A DNA stretch of 64,000 bases from NCBI RefSeq assembly GCF_003589595.1, contig NW_020654810.1, forward strand, positions 19,547,452 to 19,611,451, given 5' to 3'. Both the position numbers and the translations under genes were made by a program. Source of the DNA: Hyposmocoma kahamanoa (taxonomy: Eukaryota; Arthropoda; Insecta; Lepidoptera; Cosmopterigidae). The notes below the pieces were generated by a model. That model ran no database searches and was not told the origin of the DNA. It worked only from the letters and a program-made list of their open reading frames with translations. Of the stretch, positions 10,525 to 20,298 are shown piece after piece (within the stretch, counting starts at the first letter, position 1; each line of letters begins with the position of its first letter).

Positions 10525-12461
10525 TTTAAATTATATTAACACACACACAATCTAGAATATATTTTCTTTTTATATTTGAAACTACGACCAATCAATATCA
10601 AGATTTTGTGGTTTTCAAATTAAGAATGTGTGAGTTGTGGCGACATCGGTTCTAGTCGAGGCTTAAGTCACTTCCTTTGTTTTATTTTCATTCGTGATTA
10701 CAACTTATAATGTAATGTTAGTATTTTATAACTATAGTGGTCGTAAAACATCGTGTTATCGTTGGAATTCCCCGACGCTAAGTGTGAAGCTGCATCCAGT
10801 GGCGAAGTATTGGACAGTCCCACTAATCAACGAACATCCTCAAGAGTCGGTTGGTGCTGGCGAGGAGACGAGTGAGCGCGGAGGCGCACCGTTTCCTCAT
10901 TATAGCGTAAAAGTCATTCGTGCGCGCCTTCGCGAACATTCCTGACGCGCAGCAGTGCCACGGGCGTTATTATACTGGACATATAGATCACTATAAGTCC
11001 GCTGCGTATACTTGGTTGGTTACCCATAGGTTGCGTGTATAAAAGGATGTGCTGTAAGCTTTGAAAAATATATATGAAAATGATAGGTGATCCCGACCGA
11101 CATCTGAGGTAATCAGGTGCAGCTGAGTCCAATAAATTGGAGAAAATAGTATTAAAAATCTACCTACACTCGTAGATCCATCTACCTATGCCAATTTAGC
11201 TGAAAACAATTAAAACAAACATGAATATAACACATTAATTTTCATCATCAGCATCATGCAGATCTGCAAATCAAACTTTAAAGAAGATGAGATTTGCAGT
11301 GGCAAGGCGCTGCTTTTCCGTGTGCTTGGCAAGGCCGAGCAGATGCCATCTCGCCGGAGGGATGGAGGAACGAAGAGTATCCAGGACATTATAACGATGT
11401 TAAAGGAAACCGACCCAGACGACGTGCCTGCTTTCGTGGCAAAGGAGCTGCACAAGCTGCCCCCTGTCACGTTCGACCATGTCGATGTCACTAGGCTGCT
11501 TAAGGACATCACATCCCTGAAAGCAAGTCTGGCCGAAGTGCAATGTAAATTGGAGGCTTCGGATAACACCATCTGTGAGTTACGTGCCCAAGTTGTATTA
11601 CTGAGTAGTGCAACTTCGGTAAGTAGGTCACCCGAGGCCTGTAACGTGAATACTCGTCGCGGGGCACATAATGCATCTATCGGCAGTTTTGAGTCGGCCC
11701 ATACGGATGCGTCACCGACCGCTGTCGCTGAGCGCGTTTCCCCGCGCCCCGCCCCTCGATTGTCCGCTCCGGCGGAGACGTCACGCGTAAACACGTTGAC
11801 CCCTCCACGTGATTACGCCGCTGTCGCAGCTGTTAACCGACCCGTTGCTCCACAACCACAAGCCAGGCAGCTATCAACGAAGGGGATGAAAAAACCTCGT
11901 GTACCTGTCTCTGAAGTTGCAAAACCACAGAGGCAGACGGCCCGGTGCGACGATGACGGCTTCACAAAGGTGGAGAAGAAGAAGAGGAAGCCCACCAGCC
12001 GTAACCTGTGCGGCACTGCACCGACAGGGTCCAACTTTTTGCTGCGTCCGGCAATCCCGACAACGCTGCTGTACCTGTCACGCCTGCATTACTCCACGAA
12101 GTCTGAGGAGATAGTGGAGTACATCAGGTTGAAATCCAAATACACCCTGAGGGTCGAGCGGTTGGAGTCCCGCCACTACGTGAACTTTAATTCGTTTGTG
12201 GTGAGAGTGCCGACCGAACATCTGTCGACCTTCATGAAGGAGGAGTTCTGGCCGAAGGGTGTCCTATACCGGCGATTCCGTGGCCGGTTGCCTGACACCA
12301 GATGGCGCCACACGTCGCCGACAACCTAAATACGTGTTAAATTAGTAATTAGTGTTATTTTATATTGTTATGTATGTTAGTCTGTAAGGTATGTATCTAT
12401 GGGTCTCAGTAACCTGAATATAAATAAATAAATAAATAAAAAAAAAAAAATTTAAATTATA
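10525..12461 (+). mobile_element. retroposed ORF1-only element with candidate target duplication
   Basis: A 1.9-kb retroposon unit. Its right end is an (AAAT)n run followed by oligo(A) ending at 12450. Immediately after the tail stands TTTAAATTATA (12451-12461), and the same 11-mer occurs at 10525-10535, a plausible target-site duplication that would bound the unit at 10536-12450. It encodes one intact ORF1-like protein and no reverse transcriptase, so it would depend on a partner LINE. The 5' end rests only on the AT-rich 11-mer and is less certain than the 3' end. The 5' leader of about 700 bp is relatively GC-rich from 10.77 to 10.97 kb. Confidence 0.55.
11256..12329 (+). CDS. LINE ORF1-like (gag-like) protein, intact
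   Basis: An uninterrupted 357-codon frame. From the sequence, residues about 60-115 are an acidic and hydrophobic segment with 'PPVTFDHVDVTRLLKDI' and a likely coiled coil. Residues about 150-230 are a Pro/Ala/Ser/Arg-rich linker. A basic patch 'KKKRK' lies at 241-245. A folded C-terminal domain from about 258 to 345 contains 'FLLRPAIPTTLLYLSRLH', 'EEIVEYI' and 'EFWPKGVLYRRFRGRLP'. The layout (coiled coil, basic region, compact C-terminal domain) fits an RNA-binding ORF1 protein of a non-LTR retrotransposon. Met30 ('MPSRRRDGG') is a plausible alternative start. GC content is well above the surroundings. Two decayed relatives lie at 15225-15842 and 38422-38580, which supports a mobile origin over a host gene. 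Confidence 0.7.
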   Translation: MQICKSNFKEDEICSGKALLFRVLGKAEQMPSRRRDGGTKSIQDIITMLKETDPDDVPAFVAKELHKLPPVTFDHVDVTRLLKDITSLKASLAEVQCKLEASDNTICELRAQVVLLSSATSVSRSPEACNVNTRRGAHNASIGSFESAHTDASPTAVAERVSPRPAPRLSAPAETSRVNTLTPPRDYAAVAAVNRPVAPQPQARQLSTKGMKKPRVPVSEVAKPQRQTARCDDDGFTKVEKKKRKPTSRNLCGTAPTGSNFLLRPAIPTTLLYLSRLHYSTKSEEIVEYIRLKSKYTLRVERLESRHYVNFNSFVVRVPTEHLSTFMKEEFWPKGVLYRRFRGRLPDTRWRHTSPTT

Positions 12462-12469
12462 CATTAATT

Positions 12470-12530
12470 GCCTCCGTGGCCGAACGACTACCATGCTGGT
12501 CTGCCTCGCAGAGGTCCCGGGATATTTAAA
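12470..12530 (+). repeat. SINE-B head fragment
   Basis: Only the tRNA-like head of SINE-B (GCCTCCGTGGCCGAACGACT through GAGGTCCCGGG) is present, just right of the retroposon above. The body is missing. Confidence 0.65.
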
Positions 12531-12867
12531 GGTAATGATTCAAATCTATTACCTCTAAATATAAAGTTATCGACCAATTTCGTTCGGAGAAATTTTAAAC
12601 CTTGAAACCTTTTAAACGAGAAAGGTTTAAAATTTTCTTTTGCAGATATAACACCAAGAGTGTGATATTTAGTTGACATAAATGTTCCTATAAGTAATGT
12701 AGGCAATCTCGTTTTATGAGGCTCTTAAGGATAAATTACTCCTGTTTATCAGAAAACAATATACCGTTAATTTTAAAGAAAAGATGGAAAGGGATAATTT
12801 GCTAACATGAAAAAATAACATGGTCTTGTTATTGAAAATATTTTTTTATTTCTTTTTATTACCCCGT
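12531..12867. other. no recognised feature
   Basis: AT-rich, unassigned. Confidence 0.4.
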
Positions 12868-13043
12868 AGTAAGGAAACCCCTGCGTCGCGGGTGCCATTG
12901 GGACACACATAGACAACCACGAATTACATCCAAACTCATGAGAGAAATAAATGTAGGCCACACAAATATTTCTCCCGGCCCGGGAATCACACCCGGAACC
13001 TCTGCATGGCAGTCCAACATGGTAACCGTTCGGCCACGGAGAA
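12868..13043 (-). repeat. SINE-B copy
   Basis: Minus-strand SINE-B with a complete tRNA-like head at the right (GGTAACCGTTCGGCCACGGA on the plus strand) and the shared body AAATAAATGTAGGCC. The family 3' end is shortened on the left. Confidence 0.75.
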
Positions 13044-13196
13044 TATATCGCGAATTTTTTTTTTAAACTCACCAACGTTTTGGTCACTTAACCGGTCCCA
13101 TAGTCACGGCTGACTAACCTGGGACCTGTAAAGTGCCTGAAACATGTGTTTGAAAAAACCAATATACGTGATTTAAATCCGAATAACTTTTTTTCA
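13044..13196 (+). repeat. Penelope-type terminal-repeat fragment, diverged foldback
   Basis: A diverged copy of the foldback sequence that flanks the Penelope-like ORF at 56 kb. Left arm CACCAACGTTTTGG, centre GGTCCCATAGTCACGGCTGA, right arm GGGACCTGTAAAGTGCCTGA, then ACGTGATTTAAATCCG. It abuts SINE-B on the left and element H on the right. Confidence 0.65.
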
Positions 13197-13197
13197 G

Positions 13198-13474
13198 AAA
13201 AAAAACCGACTTCAAAAGTTCGTGGAATTGCATATCTTTGCCAAGTTTTATTGCAATCGGTTACCGAAATGCTCTAGTTTGGCACTTTCAGAGGTGGATT
13301 ATTTTCTTCAAATTTAAATAGGACCAATAAGGTATCCTCCTTGCAACAAAAAATAATCGTCATAATTGGTTCACAAATATATTACGTGCCGTGTCACAAT
13401 GAGTTATCGCACATACATACAAAAAAAAACCGTCGAATTGAGAAGCACTTCCTTTTTTGAAGTCAGTTAAAAAA
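13198..13474 (+). repeat. element H copy, ends ACCGACTT (MITE-like)
   Basis: A repeat of about 280 bp, here called element H, with inverted ends: AAAAAACCGACTTCAAAA on the left and TTTTTTGAAGTCAGTTAAAA on the right. Internal landmarks are GCCAAGTTTTATTG, AATCGGTT, TTTGGCACTTTCAGAGG, TTCACAAATA and GTCGAATTGAGAA. The short inverted ends suggest a non-autonomous DNA element. Target duplications are not clear. Other copies lie near 31.0, 33.3, 45.7, 59.8 and 61.9 kb. Confidence 0.6.
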
Positions 13475-13985
13475 TACTTTTACTTTCTACTTGTAACAAT
13501 CACAAAAACATAAGAACTTCATAAATGTTATCATGCTTAAATATGAGTTCTAAAATTTCACATAATGAACAAATAACAAAGAAAATCAAAATGAACATCT
13601 ATAAAGAGGTTAAGAAACTACCTATGAACCGTAAGGATTGGAGAAGGCTACACCGACAATCCTCTTAAATAGGAGGATTACTTTGTTTTCAAAATTTTTG
13701 CGACTTTTACTTGATAAATGCACTTTTGGCGTACGATCACGTGTGGCTTTATTATACCAATGGTAGGATTTATCTAACTACCCTAAATCGAAACTGTCCG
13801 CTTTCTAAATTGATAGAATAGTGACAGTTATCTATATTGGGTAATCCGCTATTCGAGTTGACAGTATCTTTGAATGCATTTGCATCTAACTAGTAGGGTG
13901 TCAGATGTACCAGTTCCCAATTCATGTGTACTATAATTTTTATGACTTTCATGCGATAAAAGTACTTTTGACGAATGATCACAAA
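13475..13985. other. no recognised feature
   Basis: AT-rich, unassigned. Confidence 0.4.
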
Positions 13986-13989
13986 CATG

Positions 13990-14622
13990 TGACTTGAAAG
14001 TGCGCATGTGCAGCAAGGAAGCTTGGGATCCTTTCCGGGGTGAAGCGTTACTTTACACCGGGACAGTTGCTTCAGCTGTACCAAGCACGCACAAGTCCGA
14101 CAGTGCATGGAGTACTGCTGCCACCTTTGGGATGGCTCTGGGACATATCAACTGGCCACTTTGGATTCAATTGACAACCGTGCCAAGAGGCTTATAGGTG
14201 ACTCGGAATTAGTGGAGGCGAAACGGCACAGCCTTGAACACCGCCGTAAAGTTGCCTGCTTATCAATATTTTACAGGATGTATCACGGAGAGTGTGCGAT
14301 GGAATTACACGATTTAATCCATCCATCCATCCATTCCATCACCGAGGAACTAGGCGTAGGCTTGGGTTCCACCCCTATGTTGTGGAAATTCCAAAGATTC
14401 GCACGAAGCGTTACGCTTCCACATTTATATGGCGAACGGCTATGGAGTGGAATTCCCTGCCTGCAGACTTGTTCCCTGAACGTTATAACTTGGACCTTTT
14501 CAAGGCGAGAGTGAATAGGCAGTATTTAGGTGTGCATGCTCCATCGTCGACCTCATCGTCACTTTTCATCAGGTGAGATGGAGGTCAATTGCGCACCTAT
14601 ATTTTATTTTATAAAAAAAAAA
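13990..14622 (+). pseudogene. LINE-J reverse transcriptase C-terminal fragment with 3' tail
   Basis: Plus-strand 3' end of the jockey-like LINE. Around 14098-14310 the frame reads 'RQCMEYCCHLWDGSG', then 'LDSIDNRAKRLIGD' and 'LSIFYRMYHGECAMEL', the conserved region downstream of the RT catalytic core. Near 14310-14350 a (TCCA)n run and a frame change occur. The end reads 'EWNSLPADLFPERYNLDLFK' and 'GVHAPSSTSSSLFIR'. The 3' UTR has CAGGTGAGATGGAGG and a poly(A) near 14613-14622. It is the best-preserved 3' end of the family here. It is 5'-truncated, as is usual for LINE insertions, and not functional. Confidence 0.8.
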
Positions 14623-14652
14623 TGTGAATTTTTTTCAAAAAATGTATTGTGT

Positions 14653-14830
14653 ATACTGCCGTGATCAGTAAAAAAAGGCCGATGTGTCACTATTTTTATT
14701 TTTTCCTGAGTGGATAAGGTATGAAGTTACCGCAAGAGAACACTAGATATTTTTTAATTTCATTTCTCTATACATTATTTTCTCGGTTTTGAGTTTTTGT
14801 CACCAGCGCCCTATCAACTAACGATGGCAG
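14653..14830 (+). repeat. repeat F, copy 1
   Basis: A repeat of about 180 bp shared with 16858-17036 in the same orientation. Landmarks are ACTGCCGTGATCAGTAAAAA, TTATTTTTTCCT, GAAGTTACCGCAAGAGAA, TTTTTTAATTTCATTTCT and GGTTTTGAGTTTTTGTCAC. The class is unknown. Confidence 0.65.
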
Positions 14831-14955
14831 AGCAAGAATTCGCGTGATCAGTATCAGATCCCTCCACCTGAAAAAGCCAATCATTGTCGCTTGTTTAATC
14901 TTTTATATACTGTTTGTTTTATATTTTTGTTTTTAGTATTATTATCATTATATGT

Positions 14956-15199
14956 GTTATATACATTGACTTACAAATAAATGGACGACGGGTCTAATAC
15001 AAAAACCACGAAAAAAATGTCCCAAGTCAACCTATTCGAAATTTAAATTGTTATGTCATCGCAGTATCGCGCTGTCCGTAGAACAAATGAAGACTAAAGC
15101 GGAGTGTCGCGCTCTGTATACGATTTTAGCGCCTTACAAGTGCAGACACTTTTTAGCGCGGACCCGACGTCCATATGATTGTAAGTCAATGGTTATATA
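14956..15199 (+). mobile_element. MITE-8 copy 1 with 8-bp target duplication
   Basis: A 228-bp non-autonomous DNA transposon (14964-15191) flanked by a perfect 8-bp duplication, GTTATATA, at 14956-14963 and 15192-15199. The ends form a 31-bp terminal inverted repeat with 28 matches, beginning CATTGACTTACAA and reaching the GGACGACGGGTC block. It has no coding capacity. Two other copies (26437-26674 and 31537-31764) are nearly identical, so the family moved recently. An 8-bp duplication is typical of hAT, P and Merlin superfamilies; the sequence alone does not decide which. Confidence 0.85.
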
Positions 15200-15224
15200 A
15201 TTATATTTTTTTCTTTTTCTCGTT

Positions 15225-15842
15225 AAACTTTGTGCAATAGAGAGAGGCGGCAAACTGCTAAGAGTAAAAGTAATCCCCGTGAGCCTGTCTCTGATGTTGC
15301 ACAACCACAGAGGCAAACGGACCAGTGTGACGAGGACGGCTTCACAAAGGTGGTGAAGAGGAAGAGGTAGTGCACCAGCCGTAACCTGTGTGGTACAGCA
15401 CCGACAGGATCGAACTTCTTGCTCCGTCCGGCCATACCGACGACGCTGCTGTATTTGTCGCGACTACATTACTCCACGAAGTCTAGTAGTGTAGTAACGA
15501 GGAGATAGTGGAGTACATCAGACTAAACGCTAAACAGACACGTAGGTTCGAGCGGTTGGAGTCCCGCCACAACGTAAATTTTAATTCCTTTGTGGTGAGA
15601 GTGCCGACGGAACATCTGTCGACCTTCAGGTAGGAAGAGTTTTGGCCGAAGAGTGACATATATCGACGATTCCGCGGCCGGTTACCTGATACCAGATTGC
15701 GCCACACGTAGCCGACAAGTGAAATATGTGGAGATTAGGTATTTAGTTTATTTTATTGTTATATTATATTGTATGTTTGTTAGTCCTTAAGGTGTATATT
15801 ATAGGGGTCATGTGGCCAGAAATAAGTGTCTAAATAAAATAA
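15225..15842 (+). pseudogene. decayed ORF1-like copy
   Basis: A degenerate relative of the 11256-12329 ORF. The order 'DEDGFTKV', then 'SRNLCGTAPTGSNFLLRPAI', 'PTTLLYLSRLHYSTKS' and 'ERLESRHNVNFNSFVVRVPT' is readable but interrupted. There is a stop after 'KRKR' near 15366. A small insertion (TAGTAGTGTAGTAAC region, about 15483-15497) breaks the frame, and another stop lies in the 'STFR' region near 15631. The 3' UTR resembles the intact unit and ends in an AAATAAAATAAA-like tail near 15842. The 5' half is missing. Confidence 0.75.
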
Positions 15843-16857
15843 ACAGAATGTTTCTACTAATTGTATCTCATCGGGAATAATCTGACTTCCAATATTCAGT
15901 GTCGTGCCAGTTTGGAAGTCAGAACCACGCGACAATGTAAAACTTCTTTTTTTTATAAATAAATAAAGAACATAGTCATTTGCAGAACACAATGTACGTA
16001 TACATATCATTACCTAAATTACCGTTAACGAAGCAAAACTAGAGACAACGTCATGTTATGATATAATGGAACATTAAAGATAATGAACGTTCGTGCAATT
16101 GAGGGACGATAATACAGTGATTCAAATCAAGTCCTGGAATCCACAATGTACAGGAAAAGATACGCCTTTTCATTTCATCATAGACGCACTGGTGACGTGT
16201 CGATCAGCGTCTCAGATATTTTACTGAAGCTAATTATCTAGTGGAATAAAGTAGCCTTTCAATTATTGGCACTTTATCGGGAAAAAACCATTAGAGATCG
16301 TGTGCCAATAAATTGAATTCAAAGTACCATTCATTGCGTTCTCCACACTTTGATCTAAAAAGAACAAACTATTACATAATAGCTTATAATTGTTTTAGTT
16401 GAATAATTTGTGAACAAAAAGACATTATCACGATGATTAATCCCATTTGGAACCAATATTAGCATTACAAGTGGTCTAAATCAGAACGCTTGTTGCATTA
16501 TCATACCGATAAGCGTATCTACACCTCAATACGGAAAATAAGTCACGGCCATGAAGCGGGAATACCAATTACCTCATGGCCTTCGCGTAATGATAAAAAT
16601 TACCTGTGACTTACTTTGATGTAACCGTGATTTCATTATAAGCTCTTTTGTCATAGAATTACGTCATTCACTAATTTGTTTATGAGCTACCTAATAAAGA
16701 AGTTGCAAAGTTGCCTACTTAGTGGTGTATAGGACAGTAAGACAATATGAAATAATTGTAATATATGATATATTCTGAGTCACAGACATATACATATATA
16801 CTGCCGCCGTAAGCTGAAATGTCGTATATGATTTTTTTAATAAAAATGTTATGTATT
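15843..16857. other. unassigned stretch with one perfect hairpin
   Basis: About 1 kb without repeat landmarks. At 15882-15922 a perfect 11-bp stem, CTGACTTCCAA/TTGGAAGTCAG, encloses 19 nt. Otherwise AT-rich and apparently single copy. Confidence 0.4.
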
Positions 16858-17036
16858 GGTACTGCCGTGATCAGTAAAAAAGGCTGACCTGTCACTATTT
16901 CTATTTTTTCCTAGATTGATAAGATAAGAAGTTACCGCAAGAGAAAAGCAGATGTTTTTTAATTTCATTTCTTTAAAAATTATTTTCTTGGTTTTGAGTT
17001 TTTGTCACAAGTTTTTGTCATTTTTCAACTAACGGC
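16858..17036 (+). repeat. repeat F, copy 2
   Basis: Second copy of repeat F, in direct orientation 2.2 kb from copy 1. It shows the same CTGCCGTGATCAGTAAAAA, GAAGTTACCGCAAGAGAA and TTTTGAGTTTTTGTCAC blocks. The two copies bracket MITE-8 copy 1 and the ORF1 relic. Confidence 0.65.
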
Positions 17037-17324
17037 AACAGTATCTTCTAGTAGTATTATACGATGTCTGTGGTCTGAGTGTTGTTTTTTGTAAATGGAA
17101 ATCTAAAAATGACTATACTTTATTGATTATGCTTCCCGAAATTGAAAAAAAAATAAACAATCGAATGTTGCGTGTTAGAAATTTTAAGAAATTAAACGAT
17201 AACATATTTCCTGATATCTTGAAAAAGAATGCAAGATTGCATTAATTTTCAAAAATTTTTCACCTCTATTATAAACGAAAGTTATCTTAAATAAGATATA
17301 ATTAATAAACATGTATAAACTTAC

Positions 17325-17726
17325 GATAGTGCTGTTCCCGTACAATGTGTCGTAGCATTCGGCCTTCGAAGCAACATTCCTCAGCTTGAAGGGTTTCTTG
17401 AGCGGCGTTGGAGGTTGTCCATGTTTATGCGATGGAGAAGGATTCTGGTTGCCCCCACCACCTGCGCCTCCCACACCTACGTGATTCGCTGTAGTTTTAT
17501 TTTCTTTTTCCTTAACTAGCTTACTATTATGCGTCAAGTTGTTCTTTGTAAAATTGCCGAGCTGTTCAAACATGCTCGTCAAGTGCTGGGACATCATTTT
17601 GACGGCTTTAAGTCTCTGGTGGTTTTGTTAATGGAATCAACCAAACCCGAACATACGGTGCATGACTGTTGCACTGTTTTTATTGAGTTGGCATTCTTGT
17701 TTTACATATTTTTAATGATTCGCGAG
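17325..17726 (-). CDS. probable first coding exon of nitric oxide synthase
   Basis: The most convincing host exon. On the minus strand a consensus acceptor (TTTCTTTTCAG) precedes base 17726. About 129 nt of leader follow, with an in-frame stop, then ATG at 17597 and 91 codons ending at 17325 in phase 0. The exon is followed at once by a consensus donor, GTAAGT. The protein starts 'MMSQHLTSMFEQL', has a Gly/Asn/Ser/Pro-rich low-complexity linker (residues about 40-65), and ends 'KKPFKLRNVASKAECYDTLY'. Insect nitric oxide synthase, which makes NO and citrulline from arginine, begins with a similar Ser-Gln-His-x-Thr-Ser-x-Phe-Glu. After a low-complexity linker it has a Lys-Pro-x-(Arg/Lys)-Leu-(Lys/Arg)-Asn ... 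Tyr-Asp-Thr-Leu segment before the oxygenase domain. I recall this resemblance from memory and did not search it. No heme-domain exon was found between 1 and 17 kb, so the next intron may run off the window. Confidence 0.6.
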
Positions 17727-17869
17727 CTGAAAAGAAATTTACTCATGTAAGTAAAATGTTGCAGTTGGTATGCCACGATCTTTATTTTCATATAAGGCAG
17801 TGACCACACTCATCAATACGGAATCCGCTTGAACCCAAACCATGTTTTACGACACTTGTCACATTAAGC

Positions 17870-18170
17870 CGATTCAAAGCGGCTGTTGGGCCGTCGTCGG
17901 CTGTATACGTACCTGATCGGAAATTTGCCGGGAGCTGGCCCTTTGCTCTCGTTCTCCGTCCGTAACAATTACTCTCATATAAGTAATACCCCACCGAATT
18001 AAAAGAAGCATGATTCGAATGAAGCTTCATACTTGAACATTGTCTTTTGATTTGGTCAAGTATTACTTATTTAACTGTAATTGTTTCGGACGAATGTTGG
18101 ACGGAGAACGGGAGTAGACGCCCAGTTTCGTTGCTGGCTTATGTTAAGTCACACGGGACGAGCCAATGCG
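17870..18170. repeat. foldback element with GTTCTCCGTCC arms
   Basis: An imperfect inverted repeat. The left arm, 17945-17990, reads CTCTCGTTCTCCGTCCGTAA and on to AAGTAATACC. The right arm, 18055-18114, reads AGTATTACTTATTTAA and on to GGACGGAGAACGGGAG. A spacer of about 65 bp contains GAAGCTTC. The structure suggests a foldback or MITE-type insertion. End points are uncertain and no target duplication was identified. Confidence 0.5.
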
Positions 18171-19108
18171 AAACGCACAATGTTTTTTTCGCTCTTGTTA
18201 CATTTATATGAACCTTTTTTTGACCGGGTTAATGCGATTCCGTGCCGATAAATGTGATGACTCCATAAAAGTTTATGCATGAATTCTTTCAAAAGTCATA
18301 ATTTCCGGCAAAGTACTAATGTAGCATTGATATCCTAGTTAAGATAACAATTCTCTCATAACTATGGCCAGGACTCCGGGGTGTTGTCACTTATTTAAAA
18401 AACGAAAAAAAAAGACATGATAAAATTTATAAGTCGGAGAGTTTTGACCTGCGAGTTGGACGTAGCCTTCACTCTATAAGGGGGATACCTGTACCCAACG
18501 GAACGGTGTGTACAAAAGGAGCTTTTCCTTTACGTCTACGCGCAACCTGGGCAACAATCGGCGAGTACCTTATGCCGATTACTAAGTCCTTTCAAAACGA
18601 TTATATATAACAAGCATTGCGGTTTAGGGTCGAAACATAATAACGTTTTTGTTCGTAACGTATTTAACGATTATCTTACCGTTTTTGACACAATACCTAC
18701 ACGTGATATCATTAATATCTACCCGTTATTGATTTCATTACTACATAACTATTAATAAATATAAGTCCAGTACCCAACCTCAAGACATCTTATTATCGCA
18801 ATTGTGACAGTACTCGTCAATACTAATATAATATTTTATTAGATATGTTTGTATCAAACTTTTAACGAGCAAACAGACTCGGCACTCGGAAGTTTGCGTT
18901 CCAATTGCCATCCCCGGTGACGATTTAAAAAATCTTCCCTAGTTGTTCCCTAACAGGATGCAGACGGCGACAACTATGACGGGTGCAATTGAGTAATATT
19001 TCCACCCGCCATAATGGCCACGCCATAAATATGCTACAGGCAATAATCGTTATTCAGATTTCCATTTCATTCCATTCCAATCTATTCAATTCTTTATTCT
19101 ACCGATTG
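18171..19108. other. no recognised feature
   Basis: About 0.9 kb of mixed composition. GC-richer patches at 18420-18560 and 18880-19020 lack a supported exon. No repeat landmark seen. Confidence 0.35.
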
Positions 19109-19427
19109 TAGGGTTGAAACACAAAACTACGATGCGCATCGCACCGCAGAAATCTACGAGCTCGCACGACGCATTGCAAGAATTTGCGAATTGCTACGCA
19201 TCGCGCATTACTGCGATGTTATTCTTCTTTGTGTTTTTTTTCCTATGCTTACTTCAATAACAACAGTGTAACATTCTTTTTACAATCCATGTCGCTACCT
19301 AGTTCAAAAAATACGTTCAGTACGGTTAACGATCATCGAAGGAATGGTTACCTGAACAATGGCAGTGAGAGGTCTTGCCGCATGAAATCGCATGGCAGCA
19401 ATTCGCAGTTTTGTGTTTCAACCCTTA
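19109..19427 (+). mobile_element. DNA-transposon-like element, TIR AGGGTTGAAACACAAAACT
   Basis: Inverted ends GGGTTGAAACACAAAACT(A/G)CG lie at 19111 and, as the reverse complement, at about 19404-19424. They enclose roughly 270 bp with CpG-rich subterminal sequence (GATGCGCATCGCACCGCAG). No transposase is encoded. A target duplication could not be settled. I interpret it as a MITE-like element. Confidence 0.5.
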
Positions 19428-19892
19428 TACCATCGATACGATGTAAATGAGAGGGATGTTAATTAGGTAATTATTGCTAATATGGTAAATATCATATTCT
19501 TGTCTTTCTGAACAGAACTGATAAAATACCACATGAATACTATAGTGGATAAAAGTAACGTTATATTCATGCAAAAACTTTTATACGAGAACAGAACCGT
19601 CACATACTACCTCTTGGGATAAAACTTATGAAGTTGAACTTTCGTCTCTTGTTCAGTGCTTTTTAAACAATAAGTAAACTTTAAACAATCTATTACTCTT
19701 TTACCACTAAGGAAAAGGCCAACAAGACTTTTTTAACAACATCGGATACAGTTTAGTCTCTTGTTTAGTGATTTACAAATTAAACCTACTGCTTTTTTTA
19801 ATTGTGAGACATGATATTGGAAAGTGATACCTACCTTACTATTCATTGCTCTTTGTATGCCAGATTCTATTATTTTGTTTTAAGAAGGAAAA
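19428..19892. other. no recognised feature
   Basis: AT-rich, unassigned. Confidence 0.4.
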
Positions 19893-20042
19893 TTGTTAAG
19901 TGTGTGTATGTGTGCGTTCGTGTGCGTATGCGTGTGCATATACGTGTTACGTACGCGCGCGTGTGTGTGTGTATGTATGTATATTTATGTGTATATGTAT
20001 CTTACAAAACAGTTACATACAAATACATATGTATGTATTTGT
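19893..20042. repeat. compound (TG/CA/CG)n microsatellite
   Basis: About 100 bp of nearly uninterrupted purine-pyrimidine alternation, with GTACGCGCGCGTGTGTGTGT near 19950 as its most regular part. A palindromic ACATACAAATACATATGTAT stretch follows. Two long overlapping open frames here are low-complexity artefacts. Confidence 0.85.
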
Positions 20043-20298
20043 TTAATGCTCAATGTCGCCTCACCGAGATCGTAAAATTGTAACTTTAGGTGTACTCAAA
20101 ATGGACAAATATTGCAAATTCATAAATGATTAACCGCAATGCTGAGCTTGTCCAAAACCCAACACGTAAGCCACTTGTGACCCCGATTTCTGTACACTTA
20201 ATAGATGTTGTCATAACTTTTGCTTAAACGATATTTTTGGGTAATATTGAACGAAGTTTACATAAGAGTCGATACTACCTCAGCGCGAATTCAAATTG

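Noticed and set aside
11210..11794. Minus-strand 194-codon frame
   Set aside because: Antisense to the ORF1-like protein; its openness follows from the GC-rich sense codons.
19811..20083. Cys/Val-rich open frames resembling small secreted peptides
   Set aside because: They are translations of the TG/CA microsatellite.
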